Shown: piece after piece, positions 24,538 through 34,888 of the stretch
How positions within the stretch are numbered: position 1 is the first letter of the stretch
Layout of the letters: every line of letters starts with the position of its first letter
DNA from: Fidelibacterota bacterium
Lineage (GTDB): Bacteria; Fidelibacterota; Marinisomatia; SCGC-AAA003-L08; TS1B11
DNA length: 64,000 nt
NCBI GenBank assembly: GCA_004124875.1
Contig: SCKJ01000005.1
Span: 248,001-312,000, forward strand
Direction: 5' to 3'
Notes under the pieces: generated by a model
What the model was told of the DNA's origin: nothing
Databases searched by the model: none
The model's input: only the letters and a program-made list of their open reading frames with translations
Position numbers and translations under genes: made by a program

Positions 24538-27500
24538 ATGAATAGATACTTTATCAAATTCGTATCAACCCCCACGATTATGGTTTCGTTAGCGTGGCTA
24601 TCTCCGGTTTTTATCCTCTCCGCCCAGATTACTGATGGCACAGTTAGCAGCTTTCAGAAGATCAGTGACACGGCAGGGAACTTTACCGCTATCCTGGATA
24701 ATTCCGACCGATTTGGCGTCTCAACCGCCGCCCTAGGTGACCTAGATGGCGACGGTATCGCTGACATCGCAGTGGGGGCAGACTATGACGATGATGGGGG
24801 TACCCAACGAGGAGCCGTGTATGTGTTATTCATGAATGCCAACGGGACAGTCAAATCCGACCAAAAAATCAGCGACACGGAAGGCGATTTTACTGCCATC
24901 TTGGACGACGAAGACCTGTTTGGCAGATCAGTTGCAGCCTTGGGTGATCTGGATAATGATGGTGTGACCGACCTAGTCGTAGGAGCTTACGGGGATGATG
25001 ATGGTGGAGTTCTCCGTGGAGCAGTGTATGTACTATTCATGAATTCCAATGGGACGGTGAAGTCATTCCAAAAAATAAGTGACACAGCGGGTAGTTTCAC
25101 AGCTACCCTAGATGATGGTGACCAGTTTGGGACCTCGGTCGCTGCCCTAGGTGACCTAGATGGGGATACTGTCCCAGACATGGCCGTAGGAGTGCTAGGT
25201 GACGGCGATGGTGGGACCGAGCATGGGGCCGTGTACATTCTTTTCATGAACACTAATGGTACCGTGAAGTCATACCAGAAAATCAGCGACACGGAAGGGA
25301 ATTTTACTGCCATCTTGGACGATAATGATCAGTACGGCACCTCGATAACGGCCTTGGGCGATCTGGACAACGACGGTGTTACAGACCTGGCAGTGGGTGC
25401 CATCGGGGATGATGATGGTGGAGAAAGCCGGGGGACCGTGTACGTGCTATTTATGAATACCGATGGGACTGTGAAGTCGCATCAGAAAATCAGCGACACG
25501 GCTGGCACCTTCGCGGCACCCTTGGTTAATTCTGGCAAGTTTGGGATCTCTGTAGCAGGGTTGACTGACTTGGACGGCGACTCCGTTCTTGATCTTGCGG
25601 TGGGAGCTTTCCAAGATGACGATGGCGGCACCGACCGGGGCGCAGTATATGTGCTGTTTATGAACACAGATGGGACCGTGAAGTCGTATCAAAAAATTAG
25701 CGACACGGCTGGCAATTTCACTGCCTCCTTGGAGACTGCTGATAATTTTGGCTATTCTGTATCCACAACAGGGGACCTAGATGGGGATGGGCTTGTTGAG
25801 CTGATTGTGGGAGCCCGCTTTGATGACGATGGCGGCACCGACCGGGGCGCAGTGTATATCCTTTTTTTGGACTCCCTTGGCATTGTGGCCTACTATCCCT
25901 TCGACGGAAATGCCAATGATGAGACAGCTAATTCCTTCGATGGCACGGTGTTTGGGGCCAACCTAACGGCTGATCGTTTTGGGAATGATAGTAGTGCCTA
26001 CAGTTTTGACGGCATTGATGACTACATAACCGTCGGAAGTGGACTTGTAGGTAATGATCAATCTGTTTCTATAAGTATTTGGACTAGATCTGCGACTGGC
26101 GCAAATCCTGTGGATCAGGAATATCTATATGGTATCTCGAGTTCAACTGGAGCAGAATGGCGAACTCAACTAGGTCCCAATGGATCGATTCAAGCCGATT
26201 TTGGAGGTCTGATCGGAATTATAGGGATCAATGTTCCTGCAGCAGATTACTTCGATGGGACTTGGCAGCACATTGGCGTCGTTTGGGACAAATCAACTGA
26301 TTCTCTACGCTTGTTCATCAATGGCGTTCATAAAAATACAGGGTACACAGGAAGCCTAGGCACATTCATTACATCAGATCCACTTAATTTTGGTAATACT
26401 TCAAATAATGGATCGAGTTCAGCAGGAAACAGTTTTGTTGATGGGGATATTGATGACATCCGCATCTACAATTATCCTCTTTCGTCCGGAGAGATAGTTT
26501 CGCTCTTCCTAGAAGGCCCTCCATCTTCTCCTACCAATCTCACGGCCACAGCCGGTTTTCAGCAAATCAGTCTCCATTGGTCCCCCAACTCCGAGAACGA
26601 CTTCCTCCGATACCGCATCTATGGCGGGACGGCCAGTGCCCCGACGACAATAGTTGACAGCACCACAGGCGGCGACCTGAATGACACAACCGCCACCATC
26701 GCCGGCCTAACGAATGGCACTACTTACTACTATCGCATTACTGCTGTGGATAGCGCGGGAAACGAGAGTGGATGGAGTAATGAGGTTTCTGCTGCGCCTA
26801 GCAATGAATTTACTGGTAGCCAGGTTACCCTCGCGAGCAATGTGGCAACCCACACCGGGGACATAGTCATTAGTAATGCGGGAACACTCACCGATTTGGA
26901 GGTCCGTGTAACCATGGACTTGAGCGGCGACGGATTAACTGCTTTCAGTCTCTCGCTAATCTCCCCGAGTGGGACTTCGGTCAATTTGTTCCCAACGAGT
27001 ACATTAAATGGATCTGCATTGTTTAGCACTTTATTTGATGATGAGGGAGCTGCACTCGTTAACACCGGGTCTGCCCCTTATATCGGCACTTACAAGCCGA
27101 TGAACAGCCTTACCGCTTTTGATGGTGAATCGATCACAGGTACATGGCAACTGGTCGTCTATAAAAATAATTCCTATTCAGGCACCTTCAGCTGGGATCT
27201 GATAACCGAGTCCGATAATACGACGCCCAGTACACCTCCGGACTATGGTATCACATATTCAGGATCAACGGTCACACTTGCCAGCAATGTGGCGACCCAC
27301 ACCGGGGACATAGTCATCAGTGATGCGGGAACTCTCACTGATTTGGAGGTTGGTGTGACCATGGACCTGAGCGGTGATGGACTTAATGCCTTTAGCCTTA
27401 CCCTTATTTCCCCAAGCGGCACCTCCGTCAATCTATTTCCTACCAGCACCTTGAGCGGATCGGCCATTTTCAGCACCCTCTTTGATGATGAGGGCACGGC

Positions 27501-30500
27501 ATTCATTAGCACAGGCGCAGCCCCGTATATAGGTAACTATAAACCAATGAACAGCCTCAGCGCTTTTGATGGCGAATCGATCACAGGTACATGGCAACTG
27601 GTCGTTTATAAAAATAATTCCTATTCAGGCACCTTCAGCTGGGATCTGATAACCGAGTCCGATAATACGACGCCCAGTACACCTCCGGACTATGGTATCA
27701 CATATTCAGGATCAACGGTCACACTTGCCAGCAATGTGGCGACCCACACCGGGGACATAGTCATCAGTGATGCGGGAACTCTCACTGATTTGGAGGTTGG
27801 TGTGACCATGGACCTGAGCGGTGATGGACTTAATGCCTTTAGCCTTACCCTTATTTCCCCAAGCGGCACCTCCGTCAATCTATTTCCTACCAGCACCTTG
27901 AGCGGATCGGCCATTTTCAGCACCCTCTTTGATGATGAGGGCACGGCATTCATTAGCACAGGCGCAGCCCCGTATATAGGTAACTATAAACCAATGAACA
28001 GCCTCAGCGCTTTTGATGGCGAATCGGTTACGGGCACCTGGCAGCTGGTTGTCTTCAAAAATAATTCTTATTCGGGATCCTTCAGTTGGGACCTTCTAAT
28101 TGAGACTTACGAAAGCCAACCTCCTGCCCCTCCTCAAAATCTGGTGGCACTATCTGCGGATCAACAAATCACGCTCTCCTGGTCTGCCAATACGGAGCCC
28201 GATTTCTTGCGGTACAGGATTTACGGGGGCACGTCTCCCAATCCTATCACACTTGTGGACAGCACAGCCGATGGCGCGGGCGTTACCTCGAAGGCTATTG
28301 CAGGGTTAGTCAACGATACCAGGTACTACTATCGAATCACGGCATTTGACGTATCGGGGGATGAGAGTGAGTACTCCAACGAAGTAAGTGCGATACCTCA
28401 CGTTGGCACCCCACCACCCTTTCCACCTCAAAATAGTCTATTCATTTCCGATGGCACGGTGAAGGGCGTCCAGAAGATTAGCGCAACGTCCGGTGTCTTT
28501 GCTGCCACTTTAGACGATTATGACGATTTCGGCTTTTCCCTCGCTTTACTCGGCGATCTTGACGGGGATGGAATAAGTGATATTGCTGTGGGAAATCCGC
28601 AAGATGACGATGGCGGGCCCTTTCGCGGCTCGGTGTTTATTCTATTTCTCCAAGCTGATGGAACGGTAAAGTCCTATCAAAAGATCAGTGCTACGATGGG
28701 TGGCTTCAACGGAGCGCTTGACGATGGGGACGCATTTGGGTTTTCGGTCGCGGCTCTAGGTGATTTAGATGGTGATGGATTCCCTGATTTGGCAGTTGGA
28801 GCACGTGCTGATGGCGACGGTGGGACGACAAAGGGCGCCATATATGTGCTTTTCCTCAATACGAATGGATCTGTGAAGGGATTCCAGAAAATTAGTGCGA
28901 CTGAAGGAAATTTCAACGCCACCCTTGATGTTGATGACCGCTTTGGCAGCTCGGTGGCCTTGATTGGAGACTTGGATGGTGACGGTGTCTTTGATATAGC
29001 TGTAGGTGCCGATCATGACGACGACGGCGGGAATAATCGGGGAGCGGTTTATGTGCTTTTCATGAATGCCGATGGGACAGTGAAGAGCAACCAGAAGATC
29101 AGTTCCTTAGCTGGGAATTTCAATGCAAGCCTTGATGATAACGATCTTTTCGGTCAATCTGTATCGGCGCTGGGCGATCTCGATGGTGACGGCATCTTAG
29201 ATATGGCCGTTGGCGCTTGGAGTGACGATGACGGCGGAGTAGGGCGCGGCGCGATCTACGTCCTATTCTTGAACACGAATGGAACGGTTAAATCCTTCCA
29301 GAAGATTAGTAATACAGTTGGCAATTTTAGCGCTAGCCTTGACAATGATGACCTATTCGGCGGTTCTCTGGCATTACTCGGCGATATTAATGGTGACGGA
29401 ATCACTGATATGGCCGTTGGAGCACGCGGCGATGACGATGGAGGGGATGATCGCGGGGCAGTATATATTTTATTCCTGCAAGCGAAGGGCACGGTGATGT
29501 CGCATGCTAAGATTAGCAGCACCTCAGGTGGTTTTAATGCAGGGCTTGACAATGCGGACCGATTTGGCCAATCAATCTCAATTCTGGGTGATCTTGACGG
29601 CGATGGAGTAACTGATTTAGTTGCCGGATCGAATGAAGATGATGATGGCGCCATCGATGCGGGTGCTCTCCATATTCTATTTCTAAATCGAGATATTACT
29701 CCACCCATCGCACCGATGGGAATCATCGCCACATCCGGCAGTCAGCAAATTACAATCTCCTGGTCAGCGCTCAGTGAGGTTGATCTAGTCCAATATCGCA
29801 TTTTTCGCGATATAATATCTCCCGCCACAATATTGGTTGATAGTATTGTTGGGTCTCCGCCATCTACCACATACATTGATACCGGATTAACTAATGGGCA
29901 GAAATACTATTACAGAATAACGGCAGTTGACCTCGCTAACAATGAGAGCGATTACTCAAACGAGTTTTTGGCAACGCCATATGGAGGACCAATATGGCAT
30001 GTCGCGACTACTGGGTCGGATAGCATTGGAAATGGTTCACAATCGAATCCCTTCAAGACTCTGAGATACAGTATCGCCAGGACAAATCCAGGGGACACTA
30101 TCTTGGTCGCTCCTGGCACTTACACTGGTATTGGAAACAAAAAACTTGAGATAGACAATGGGCTAGGCGACAATATTGTTATTATGTCTAGCCATGGACC
30201 ATCATTGACAGTTGTTGATCTCGAGAATGATGGGCGCTTCATCGAGTTCTACAATGGTGCGGGCGCTGTTCAGGTTAAAGGCTTCACTATCATTAATGGA
30301 TTCACTACTGGATCATTCGGGGATGGGGCTGCATTCAGAATCCATAAAAACACGGAGGTTTCCATCGAATACTGTCTTATACGAAATTGTTCATCTGACA
30401 ATACGTATGGGGGTGCGATTAGCTGTGATGAATCGTCACCCACGATTAGAAACTGTACGATAATCAACAATCTTGCGGGTGGCAATTCAGCATCGGCTAT

Positions 30501-32910
30501 CACCGCCTGGGCAGACGCGCATCCAACTATTGTAAATACAATAATTAGGGGCAACGACCCCATTCAATTACATGCAACTGGCATCTCAACCATTCTCGTG
30601 GACTATAGTGATATTGAAGGGGGTTGGGCTGGAATTGGGAATATTAACATTGATCCATTGTTCACGGACCCTGCAAACAATGATTATTCCCTTCAGTGGC
30701 AAAGTCCACTATTGGATGCCGGTAGTCCTGCCTCACCTCTGGATGCGGATGGTACCAGAGCAGATATCGGCGCAATTTATTTCGACCAGAGAGATCCTGA
30801 ATCACCACAGATATCGATTCTGAGTGCAATGACTGATACTCTTTTCACCCAGGATACCGTTGTAGTCTCCTGGTCTGCCACTGACAATGTTAGCGTATCG
30901 AGTGTAAATATTGTGCTACAGCACGAGTTGAGTGTATTGGACACAGTTGGTATGGACGTGGATCCCTCGCAATCCTACTCGTTGATTGTGCCCGATAGGC
31001 TATCCACCTCTACCCGCATCATTGTCACTGCTGTTGACTGGAAAGACAATGCTGCATCGGATACGAGCGCCAGTTTTGTTATCGCCGATGACATACCGCC
31101 TACTCTGCTGTCCATAGATTTGGACAGCGGGTTCATTGTTCCGGAGTATGAACAACTGGGTATATCAGCAACGGCCCGGGACAATATTGCCGTTGACTCA
31201 TTGTGGGCGATTTTCGATAACGGCAGCACGGTAAGGGTTCCATTAACAGGAACGTTTAACGATTCAAGTTATTCTGGGATGGTAGCCGTCCCAGCAGGTG
31301 TAACAGATTCGGCGAGGGTAGTCGTTTTCGCGCAGGACGCATCTGGCAATCTCGATTCCCTTCGCTCAAAGTACATCTCGATCCTGGACAATTCACCACC
31401 AGTAATTGCATCGTTGGATGCCGCGTCTACTCTTCAGATTGGTTCCCAAGTACTTCTAAGCTGGTCAGCGGAGGATAATGTTCGCGTCAGTGCCAGCGAT
31501 CTGGCATATCAGATCACTGGTGCGGGCGCCTGGCAGACAATAGGGACGGGGATTGCGGATTCGTCCTATCTCTGGACTATTCCGAACGATCCCACAGACA
31601 ACCTTAACCTGCGGCTGATCGCTTGGGACGCGGTCGGGCTGTCTGATACACTTTATTCCCAAAGACACGCGATTGTTATTGCCTACCCCAAGCTGGTCAC
31701 CGCCCCAAATCCAATCAACTCTATTTTCTGGCGGAGTCCGTCTCTGACCTTCAGATTCGATCAGATATTGGACACAACCCTGCATGCTGGATCCGCGTTT
31801 CAGGTGTCGGCGCTGTTCACTACTAATTTGCAGATGGGTGCCACCTATTCGGAAGACCTCAGAAGTATTACAATGGGTTTTGAACAGCCGCTGGTATCAG
31901 CTGATACCGTCACGATTTCTCTAATTGCTGATTCCATTGCCAACCTGTACGGATATCAGTTTGATGGCAATGCAAACGGCATCCCCGAGGGTTCTCCCAC
32001 CGATGACATCACCTACACCTATTCGGTGCTGCCCTATGCAGACTTTGATTCCTCGCAGACCATCGATTTCGATGATTTGACGCGGTTCACGACTGCATGG
32101 TACGCGAAGGATTATGCTCTCGAACTCGGACCTTCATCTGGCACTGTACCACATCTGTTAATGGCTCCAGATACAACTTTTAACGGCAGGGATCTGATCA
32201 CGTTTATCCGCATGTGGGATTGGTATACGGAGTTCGCCGCACCGCTTGGGAAAGTCATCGCGGATCTCACCGGCCCTACGCCCCAGTTGGCAATGGAGGG
32301 AGAGGAGTTAGTAATAAGCTTGGATTTGGCGAAGGATGTAACTGCGGTCCATGTCCAACTCACATATCCCAAGGATCGAGTTGAAGTCGATTGGGTTGCA
32401 CTTGATTCAACATCCTTCGGGACAAGGTTGCTGCGCAGATGGCCTGAGCAGGGAATTATCGAGGCAGATTATGCGTTTCCCCAAGGAGAGGTAGAGAACT
32501 TCACTATTTCTGCGTTGGTAAGCATTAACGGGCGTGATCCTGTCACGCTGGAGGTCTACGCCGAAGTGGTAGCAAAGGGTGGCATAAGATTCGGAGGCGC
32601 GGAGAGGACCATTGAGGCGAAGCCTGTGCCAAAGCAGTTCGCACTTCACAACAATTACCCCAATCCATTCAATCCTCGGACCACCATTTTATTTGATGTG
32701 CCGACCTCGACGAACGCTACTTTGATCGTCTATGACCTTACTGGACGTGAGGTGGTTCGTTTGGTGGATGGGTTAGTCGATGCTGGGTACCATCAGAAAA
32801 TCTGGGATGGGCTGAGTAGCCGAGGTCGCAAAGTTGCGTCTGGCATCTATATTGCCAGATTGAGCACGCCAAGATACAGCAAATCGGTGAAGATGCTGTT
32901 GTTGAAGTAA
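24538..32910 (+). CDS. Giant multidomain T9SS surface protein, 2790 aa (cassette A)
   Basis: Signal peptide 1-30, then about six FG-GAP/integrin-alpha-like repeats (31-444; DLDGDGIADIAVGA with calcium-loop Asp residues). A LamG-like domain (about 448-660; YYPFDGNANDE), a fibronectin III domain (661-755) and three proprotein-convertase P-type beta domains (about 760-1190, the last two nearly identical) follow. Next are FN3 (1192-1288), a second FG-GAP block (1301-1718), FN3 (1721-1813), a right-handed beta-helix (about 1818-2082; SQSNPFKTLRYSI) and Ig-like domains (2088-2381). The end has an SbsA-type Ig domain, a dockerin-like segment (DFDSSQTIDFDDLTRF), a cohesin-like stretch and a T9SS sorting domain (2698-2790; NYPNPFNPRTTILF). 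It is most likely an adhesin or ligand-binding surface protein. GC is lower than in the cassette B homologue. Confidence 0.88.
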   Translation: MNRYFIKFVSTPTIMVSLAWLSPVFILSAQITDGTVSSFQKISDTAGNFTAILDNSDRFGVSTAALGDLDGDGIADIAVGADYDDDGGTQRGAVYVLFMNANGTVKSDQKISDTEGDFTAILDDEDLFGRSVAALGDLDNDGVTDLVVGAYGDDDGGVLRGAVYVLFMNSNGTVKSFQKISDTAGSFTATLDDGDQFGTSVAALGDLDGDTVPDMAVGVLGDGDGGTEHGAVYILFMNTNGTVKSYQKISDTEGNFTAILDDNDQYGTSITALGDLDNDGVTDLAVGAIGDDDGGESRGTVYVLFMNTDGTVKSHQKISDTAGTFAAPLVNSGKFGISVAGLTDLDGDSVLDLAVGAFQDDDGGTDRGAVYVLFMNTDGTVKSYQKISDTAGNFTASLETADNFGYSVSTTGDLDGDGLVELIVGARFDDDGGTDRGAVYILFLDSLGIVAYYPFDGNANDETANSFDGTVFGANLTADRFGNDSSAYSFDGIDDYITVGSGLVGNDQSVSISIWTRSATGANPVDQEYLYGISSSTGAEWRTQLGPNGSIQADFGGLIGIIGINVPAADYFDGTWQHIGVVWDKSTDSLRLFINGVHKNTGYTGSLGTFITSDPLNFGNTSNNGSSSAGNSFVDGDIDDIRIYNYPLSSGEIVSLFLEGPPSSPTNLTATAGFQQISLHWSPNSENDFLRYRIYGGTASAPTTIVDSTTGGDLNDTTATIAGLTNGTTYYYRITAVDSAGNESGWSNEVSAAPSNEFTGSQVTLASNVATHTGDIVISNAGTLTDLEVRVTMDLSGDGLTAFSLSLISPSGTSVNLFPTSTLNGSALFSTLFDDEGAALVNTGSAPYIGTYKPMNSLTAFDGESITGTWQLVVYKNNSYSGTFSWDLITESDNTTPSTPPDYGITYSGSTVTLASNVATHTGDIVISDAGTLTDLEVGVTMDLSGDGLNAFSLTLISPSGTSVNLFPTSTLSGSAIFSTLFDDEGTAFISTGAAPYIGNYKPMNSLSAFDGESITGTWQLVVYKNNSYSGTFSWDLITESDNTTPSTPPDYGITYSGSTVTLASNVATHTGDIVISDAGTLTDLEVGVTMDLSGDGLNAFSLTLISPSGTSVNLFPTSTLSGSAIFSTLFDDEGTAFISTGAAPYIGNYKPMNSLSAFDGESVTGTWQLVVFKNNSYSGSFSWDLLIETYESQPPAPPQNLVALSADQQITLSWSANTEPDFLRYRIYGGTSPNPITLVDSTADGAGVTSKAIAGLVNDTRYYYRITAFDVSGDESEYSNEVSAIPHVGTPPPFPPQNSLFISDGTVKGVQKISATSGVFAATLDDYDDFGFSLALLGDLDGDGISDIAVGNPQDDDGGPFRGSVFILFLQADGTVKSYQKISATMGGFNGALDDGDAFGFSVAALGDLDGDGFPDLAVGARADGDGGTTKGAIYVLFLNTNGSVKGFQKISATEGNFNATLDVDDRFGSSVALIGDLDGDGVFDIAVGADHDDDGGNNRGAVYVLFMNADGTVKSNQKISSLAGNFNASLDDNDLFGQSVSALGDLDGDGILDMAVGAWSDDDGGVGRGAIYVLFLNTNGTVKSFQKISNTVGNFSASLDNDDLFGGSLALLGDINGDGITDMAVGARGDDDGGDDRGAVYILFLQAKGTVMSHAKISSTSGGFNAGLDNADRFGQSISILGDLDGDGVTDLVAGSNEDDDGAIDAGALHILFLNRDITPPIAPMGIIATSGSQQITISWSALSEVDLVQYRIFRDIISPATILVDSIVGSPPSTTYIDTGLTNGQKYYYRITAVDLANNESDYSNEFLATPYGGPIWHVATTGSDSIGNGSQSNPFKTLRYSIARTNPGDTILVAPGTYTGIGNKKLEIDNGLGDNIVIMSSHGPSLTVVDLENDGRFIEFYNGAGAVQVKGFTIINGFTTGSFGDGAAFRIHKNTEVSIEYCLIRNCSSDNTYGGAISCDESSPTIRNCTIINNLAGGNSASAITAWADAHPTIVNTIIRGNDPIQLHATGISTILVDYSDIEGGWAGIGNINIDPLFTDPANNDYSLQWQSPLLDAGSPASPLDADGTRADIGAIYFDQRDPESPQISILSAMTDTLFTQDTVVVSWSATDNVSVSSVNIVLQHELSVLDTVGMDVDPSQSYSLIVPDRLSTSTRIIVTAVDWKDNAASDTSASFVIADDIPPTLLSIDLDSGFIVPEYEQLGISATARDNIAVDSLWAIFDNGSTVRVPLTGTFNDSSYSGMVAVPAGVTDSARVVVFAQDASGNLDSLRSKYISILDNSPPVIASLDAASTLQIGSQVLLSWSAEDNVRVSASDLAYQITGAGAWQTIGTGIADSSYLWTIPNDPTDNLNLRLIAWDAVGLSDTLYSQRHAIVIAYPKLVTAPNPINSIFWRSPSLTFRFDQILDTTLHAGSAFQVSALFTTNLQMGATYSEDLRSITMGFEQPLVSADTVTISLIADSIANLYGYQFDGNANGIPEGSPTDDITYTYSVLPYADFDSSQTIDFDDLTRFTTAWYAKDYALELGPSSGTVPHLLMAPDTTFNGRDLITFIRMWDWYTEFAAPLGKVIADLTGPTPQLAMEGEELVISLDLAKDVTAVHVQLTYPKDRVEVDWVALDSTSFGTRLLRRWPEQGIIEADYAFPQGEVENFTISALVSINGRDPVTLEVYAEVVAKGGIRFGGAERTIEAKPVPKQFALHNNYPNPFNPRTTILFDVPTSTNATLIVYDLTGREVVRLVDGLVDAGYHQKIWDGLSSRGRKVASGIYIARLSTPRYSKSVKMLLLK
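27128..28025 (+). repeat. 447-bp coding duplication (P-type domains 2 and 3)
   Basis: Text from about 27128 recurs 447 bp later with very few differences, including silent positions, while domain 1 (26815-27200) is clearly more diverged. This indicates a recent in-frame duplication or gene conversion. Confidence 0.92.
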
Positions 32911-32955
32911 GGTTTAGCAATCGCTGAGTTTCCAGCGGACCAGATCGGGCTGACT

Positions 32956-33567
32956 ATGACATCACTCCCAGAATTAAATCCGAGCATAAAAAATGGAGCG
33001 GAACTATTCCATGTTGATCAAACTCCCCTGCAATTTTCGCTAAAGGAATTTTGGCGCTGGTCTACTTCTGACTTGATGAGTAATGTGACAAGAGGAGTTC
33101 TTGCCGAGTTTCTTGTTGCTCGGGCTATCGGCGTTAATCCAGATGAGGTCCGGCATGAGTGGGATGCTTATGACCTAACATCTCCCTCTGGAATTAAAAT
33201 TGAAGTGAAATCATCGGCATACATTCAATCTTGGTATCAGGAGAATTTCAGCGAAATCACCTTTTCAATTAAGCCGGCACGAGCTTGGGATTCAGAAACG
33301 AATAAGCTGTCAGAGAATGCGGCCAGGCATGCTGATGTGTACGTGTTTGCCCTTCTCGCCCATCAAGATCAAGATACGATCGATCCTATGGATGTATCCC
33401 AGTGGGAGTTTTACACCGTGCCGACCAGTGACCTCAACACTCGGAAGCGAAGCCAACATAGCATCACGCTGGGACCGCTGAAAGTGTTAGCCGGGGAGAC
33501 GCTCTCATATCACGATTTAGCGGCTGCGGTAGATTTGGCAGGCGAGCGGAACGAAAAGCCGGATTAA
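32956..33567 (+). CDS. Predicted PD-(D/E)XK-like nuclease
   Basis: The 203-residue protein contains GVLAEFLVARAIG, then EWDAYDLTSPSGIKIEVKSSAYIQSW. A Glu in the helix, WDAYDL and an I-E-V-K strand are the usual layout of the PD-(D/E)XK endonuclease core (E, D, ExK). SITLGPLKVLAG near the end resembles DNA-binding tails of small restriction-like proteins. It stands 46 bp after the giant gene but is AT-richer and probably belongs to the accessory block that follows. No partner methyltransferase or recognition subunit is adjacent, so a solitary or system-embedded nuclease is possible. Confidence 0.62.
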   Translation: MTSLPELNPSIKNGAELFHVDQTPLQFSLKEFWRWSTSDLMSNVTRGVLAEFLVARAIGVNPDEVRHEWDAYDLTSPSGIKIEVKSSAYIQSWYQENFSEITFSIKPARAWDSETNKLSENAARHADVYVFALLAHQDQDTIDPMDVSQWEFYTVPTSDLNTRKRSQHSITLGPLKVLAGETLSYHDLAAAVDLAGERNEKPD

Positions 33568-33805
33568 TGTATTGCGCCTGTTTCGCTCTATTACTAGAGT
33601 CGCGCAACGATGATTGAACCAATTTTCATTGCCCGGTCTGCAGTTGGTATATTCGCCCAATTGATTTGCTTATTACTTTCTGCATAGGAAAACATCGTGG
33701 GTAGATTCATGGTAATTGTTATAGGCCCCTGAGAAGCGGCTGGATAGGGAGTAGGCTGCGTGCGTATCGTCAATACGGAGATCACATCCGACAACTAGGG
33801 AAATA

Positions 33806-34888
33806 ATGGTCAAATTCATCTACAGCGAGAGTGTGCAGGCCGTTATCGGTTTACTTTTTGCATCAGTCGCGGGGATACTTGCTCTTCTCCAATTAACAAG
33901 AATTCCTATGGTGGGTCAGTCGCTCTCGCTAACCTATATTTCTCTTCTGATTATTCCCATTGGATTTGCCTTACTGCTCATGGGAACGTACCCAAAGCGG
34001 CTGCTTTCGAGAAGGCAGGTAGATAAAGAAGAAATCCAATCGCTGCTCTCTGAAGCAAAGTCGCGAGGCCTTGCCCCCGACCGTTTAAATGAGCACGAGG
34101 CAATGCTGAGGGGAGATAGCGGTGAGCTAGCCGCTACTGAATTGGATGTGCTTTCCTTGAGAAGGGAGCTAGTCGATTGCTATCAAATAGAGGATTTAGT
34201 CGCGAAATTAAAATATGAACTCCAATTATTCAAGGAATATGCCGAGGAAGACGATCCAACCGCACTGGATAATTGGGCAAACCTGATTACAAAACTTATC
34301 GAAGATCTAGAGAGGAGTGGCAAAACCGACGATGAGTGCCAGGATATTGAGAAGAAGATGAGGGCCAATTTAAAAACGCTTCTGGAAACCGTTGCCTACT
34401 ATGATAGAGCCTGGGCAGAGGGGGAAGTTATTTTTAGGCGAGTGCTGTATTGGGCCTCGATTACGGCCTTTGTCATGATTACTCTCGGGTCGCTTCCTTT
34501 GGTTCACTCGCTCGGTGGCGGAAACTTATCTTATTTCCACTGGAGTGCATTTGGTATCGCCGGATCATTGCTCGCAACTTTGGTCGGTGTCCACGATCCC
34601 AGTATTCCTGAGCTTGGTGAAACGAAGGGAAGATATTTACTCCAAAAGGTTCTGCTCGGATTTGTAATGGGGGGGATGTCAGCTATCCTTCTCTATGCCT
34701 CCCTTTCAGGTGGCATCCTCGCAGGAAAATTGTTCCCAAGTATCCCCTATCCACAGGATAATATTTATTGGGTCAATACAGGAATGTCGATATTTTGGGC
34801 TATTATGGCGGGTGCTATTTCTAGTAGGATTCTTACGGCGTTTATGGGAATTGCTGAGGGCGGAATTGGCAGGGGGGCCGAAGAATGA
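33806..34888 (+). CDS. Uncharacterised membrane protein with cytoplasmic helical insert
   Basis: The 360-residue protein has two N-terminal membrane segments (AVIGLLFASVAGILALLQL and TYISLLIIPIGFALLLMG). A charged, helical domain of about 140 residues follows (VDKEEIQSLLSEAKSRGLAPDRLNEHE to about residue 205), then four C-terminal membrane segments. I recognise no family. AGGG lies at good distance from the ATG, and its TGA overlaps the ATG of the NspC-like gene, so the two are translationally coupled. The 238 bp upstream contain only a doubtful minus-strand frame (33594-33794). Confidence 0.75.
   Translation: MVKFIYSESVQAVIGLLFASVAGILALLQLTRIPMVGQSLSLTYISLLIIPIGFALLLMGTYPKRLLSRRQVDKEEIQSLLSEAKSRGLAPDRLNEHEAMLRGDSGELAATELDVLSLRRELVDCYQIEDLVAKLKYELQLFKEYAEEDDPTALDNWANLITKLIEDLERSGKTDDECQDIEKKMRANLKTLLETVAYYDRAWAEGEVIFRRVLYWASITAFVMITLGSLPLVHSLGGGNLSYFHWSAFGIAGSLLATLVGVHDPSIPELGETKGRYLLQKVLLGFVMGGMSAILLYASLSGGILAGKLFPSIPYPQDNIYWVNTGMSIFWAIMAGAISSRILTAFMGIAEGGIGRGAEE

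Noticed and set aside
33594-33794. 66-codon minus-strand frame before the membrane protein gene
   Set aside because: No SD or recognisable features; it probably overlaps the promoter of the downstream operon.
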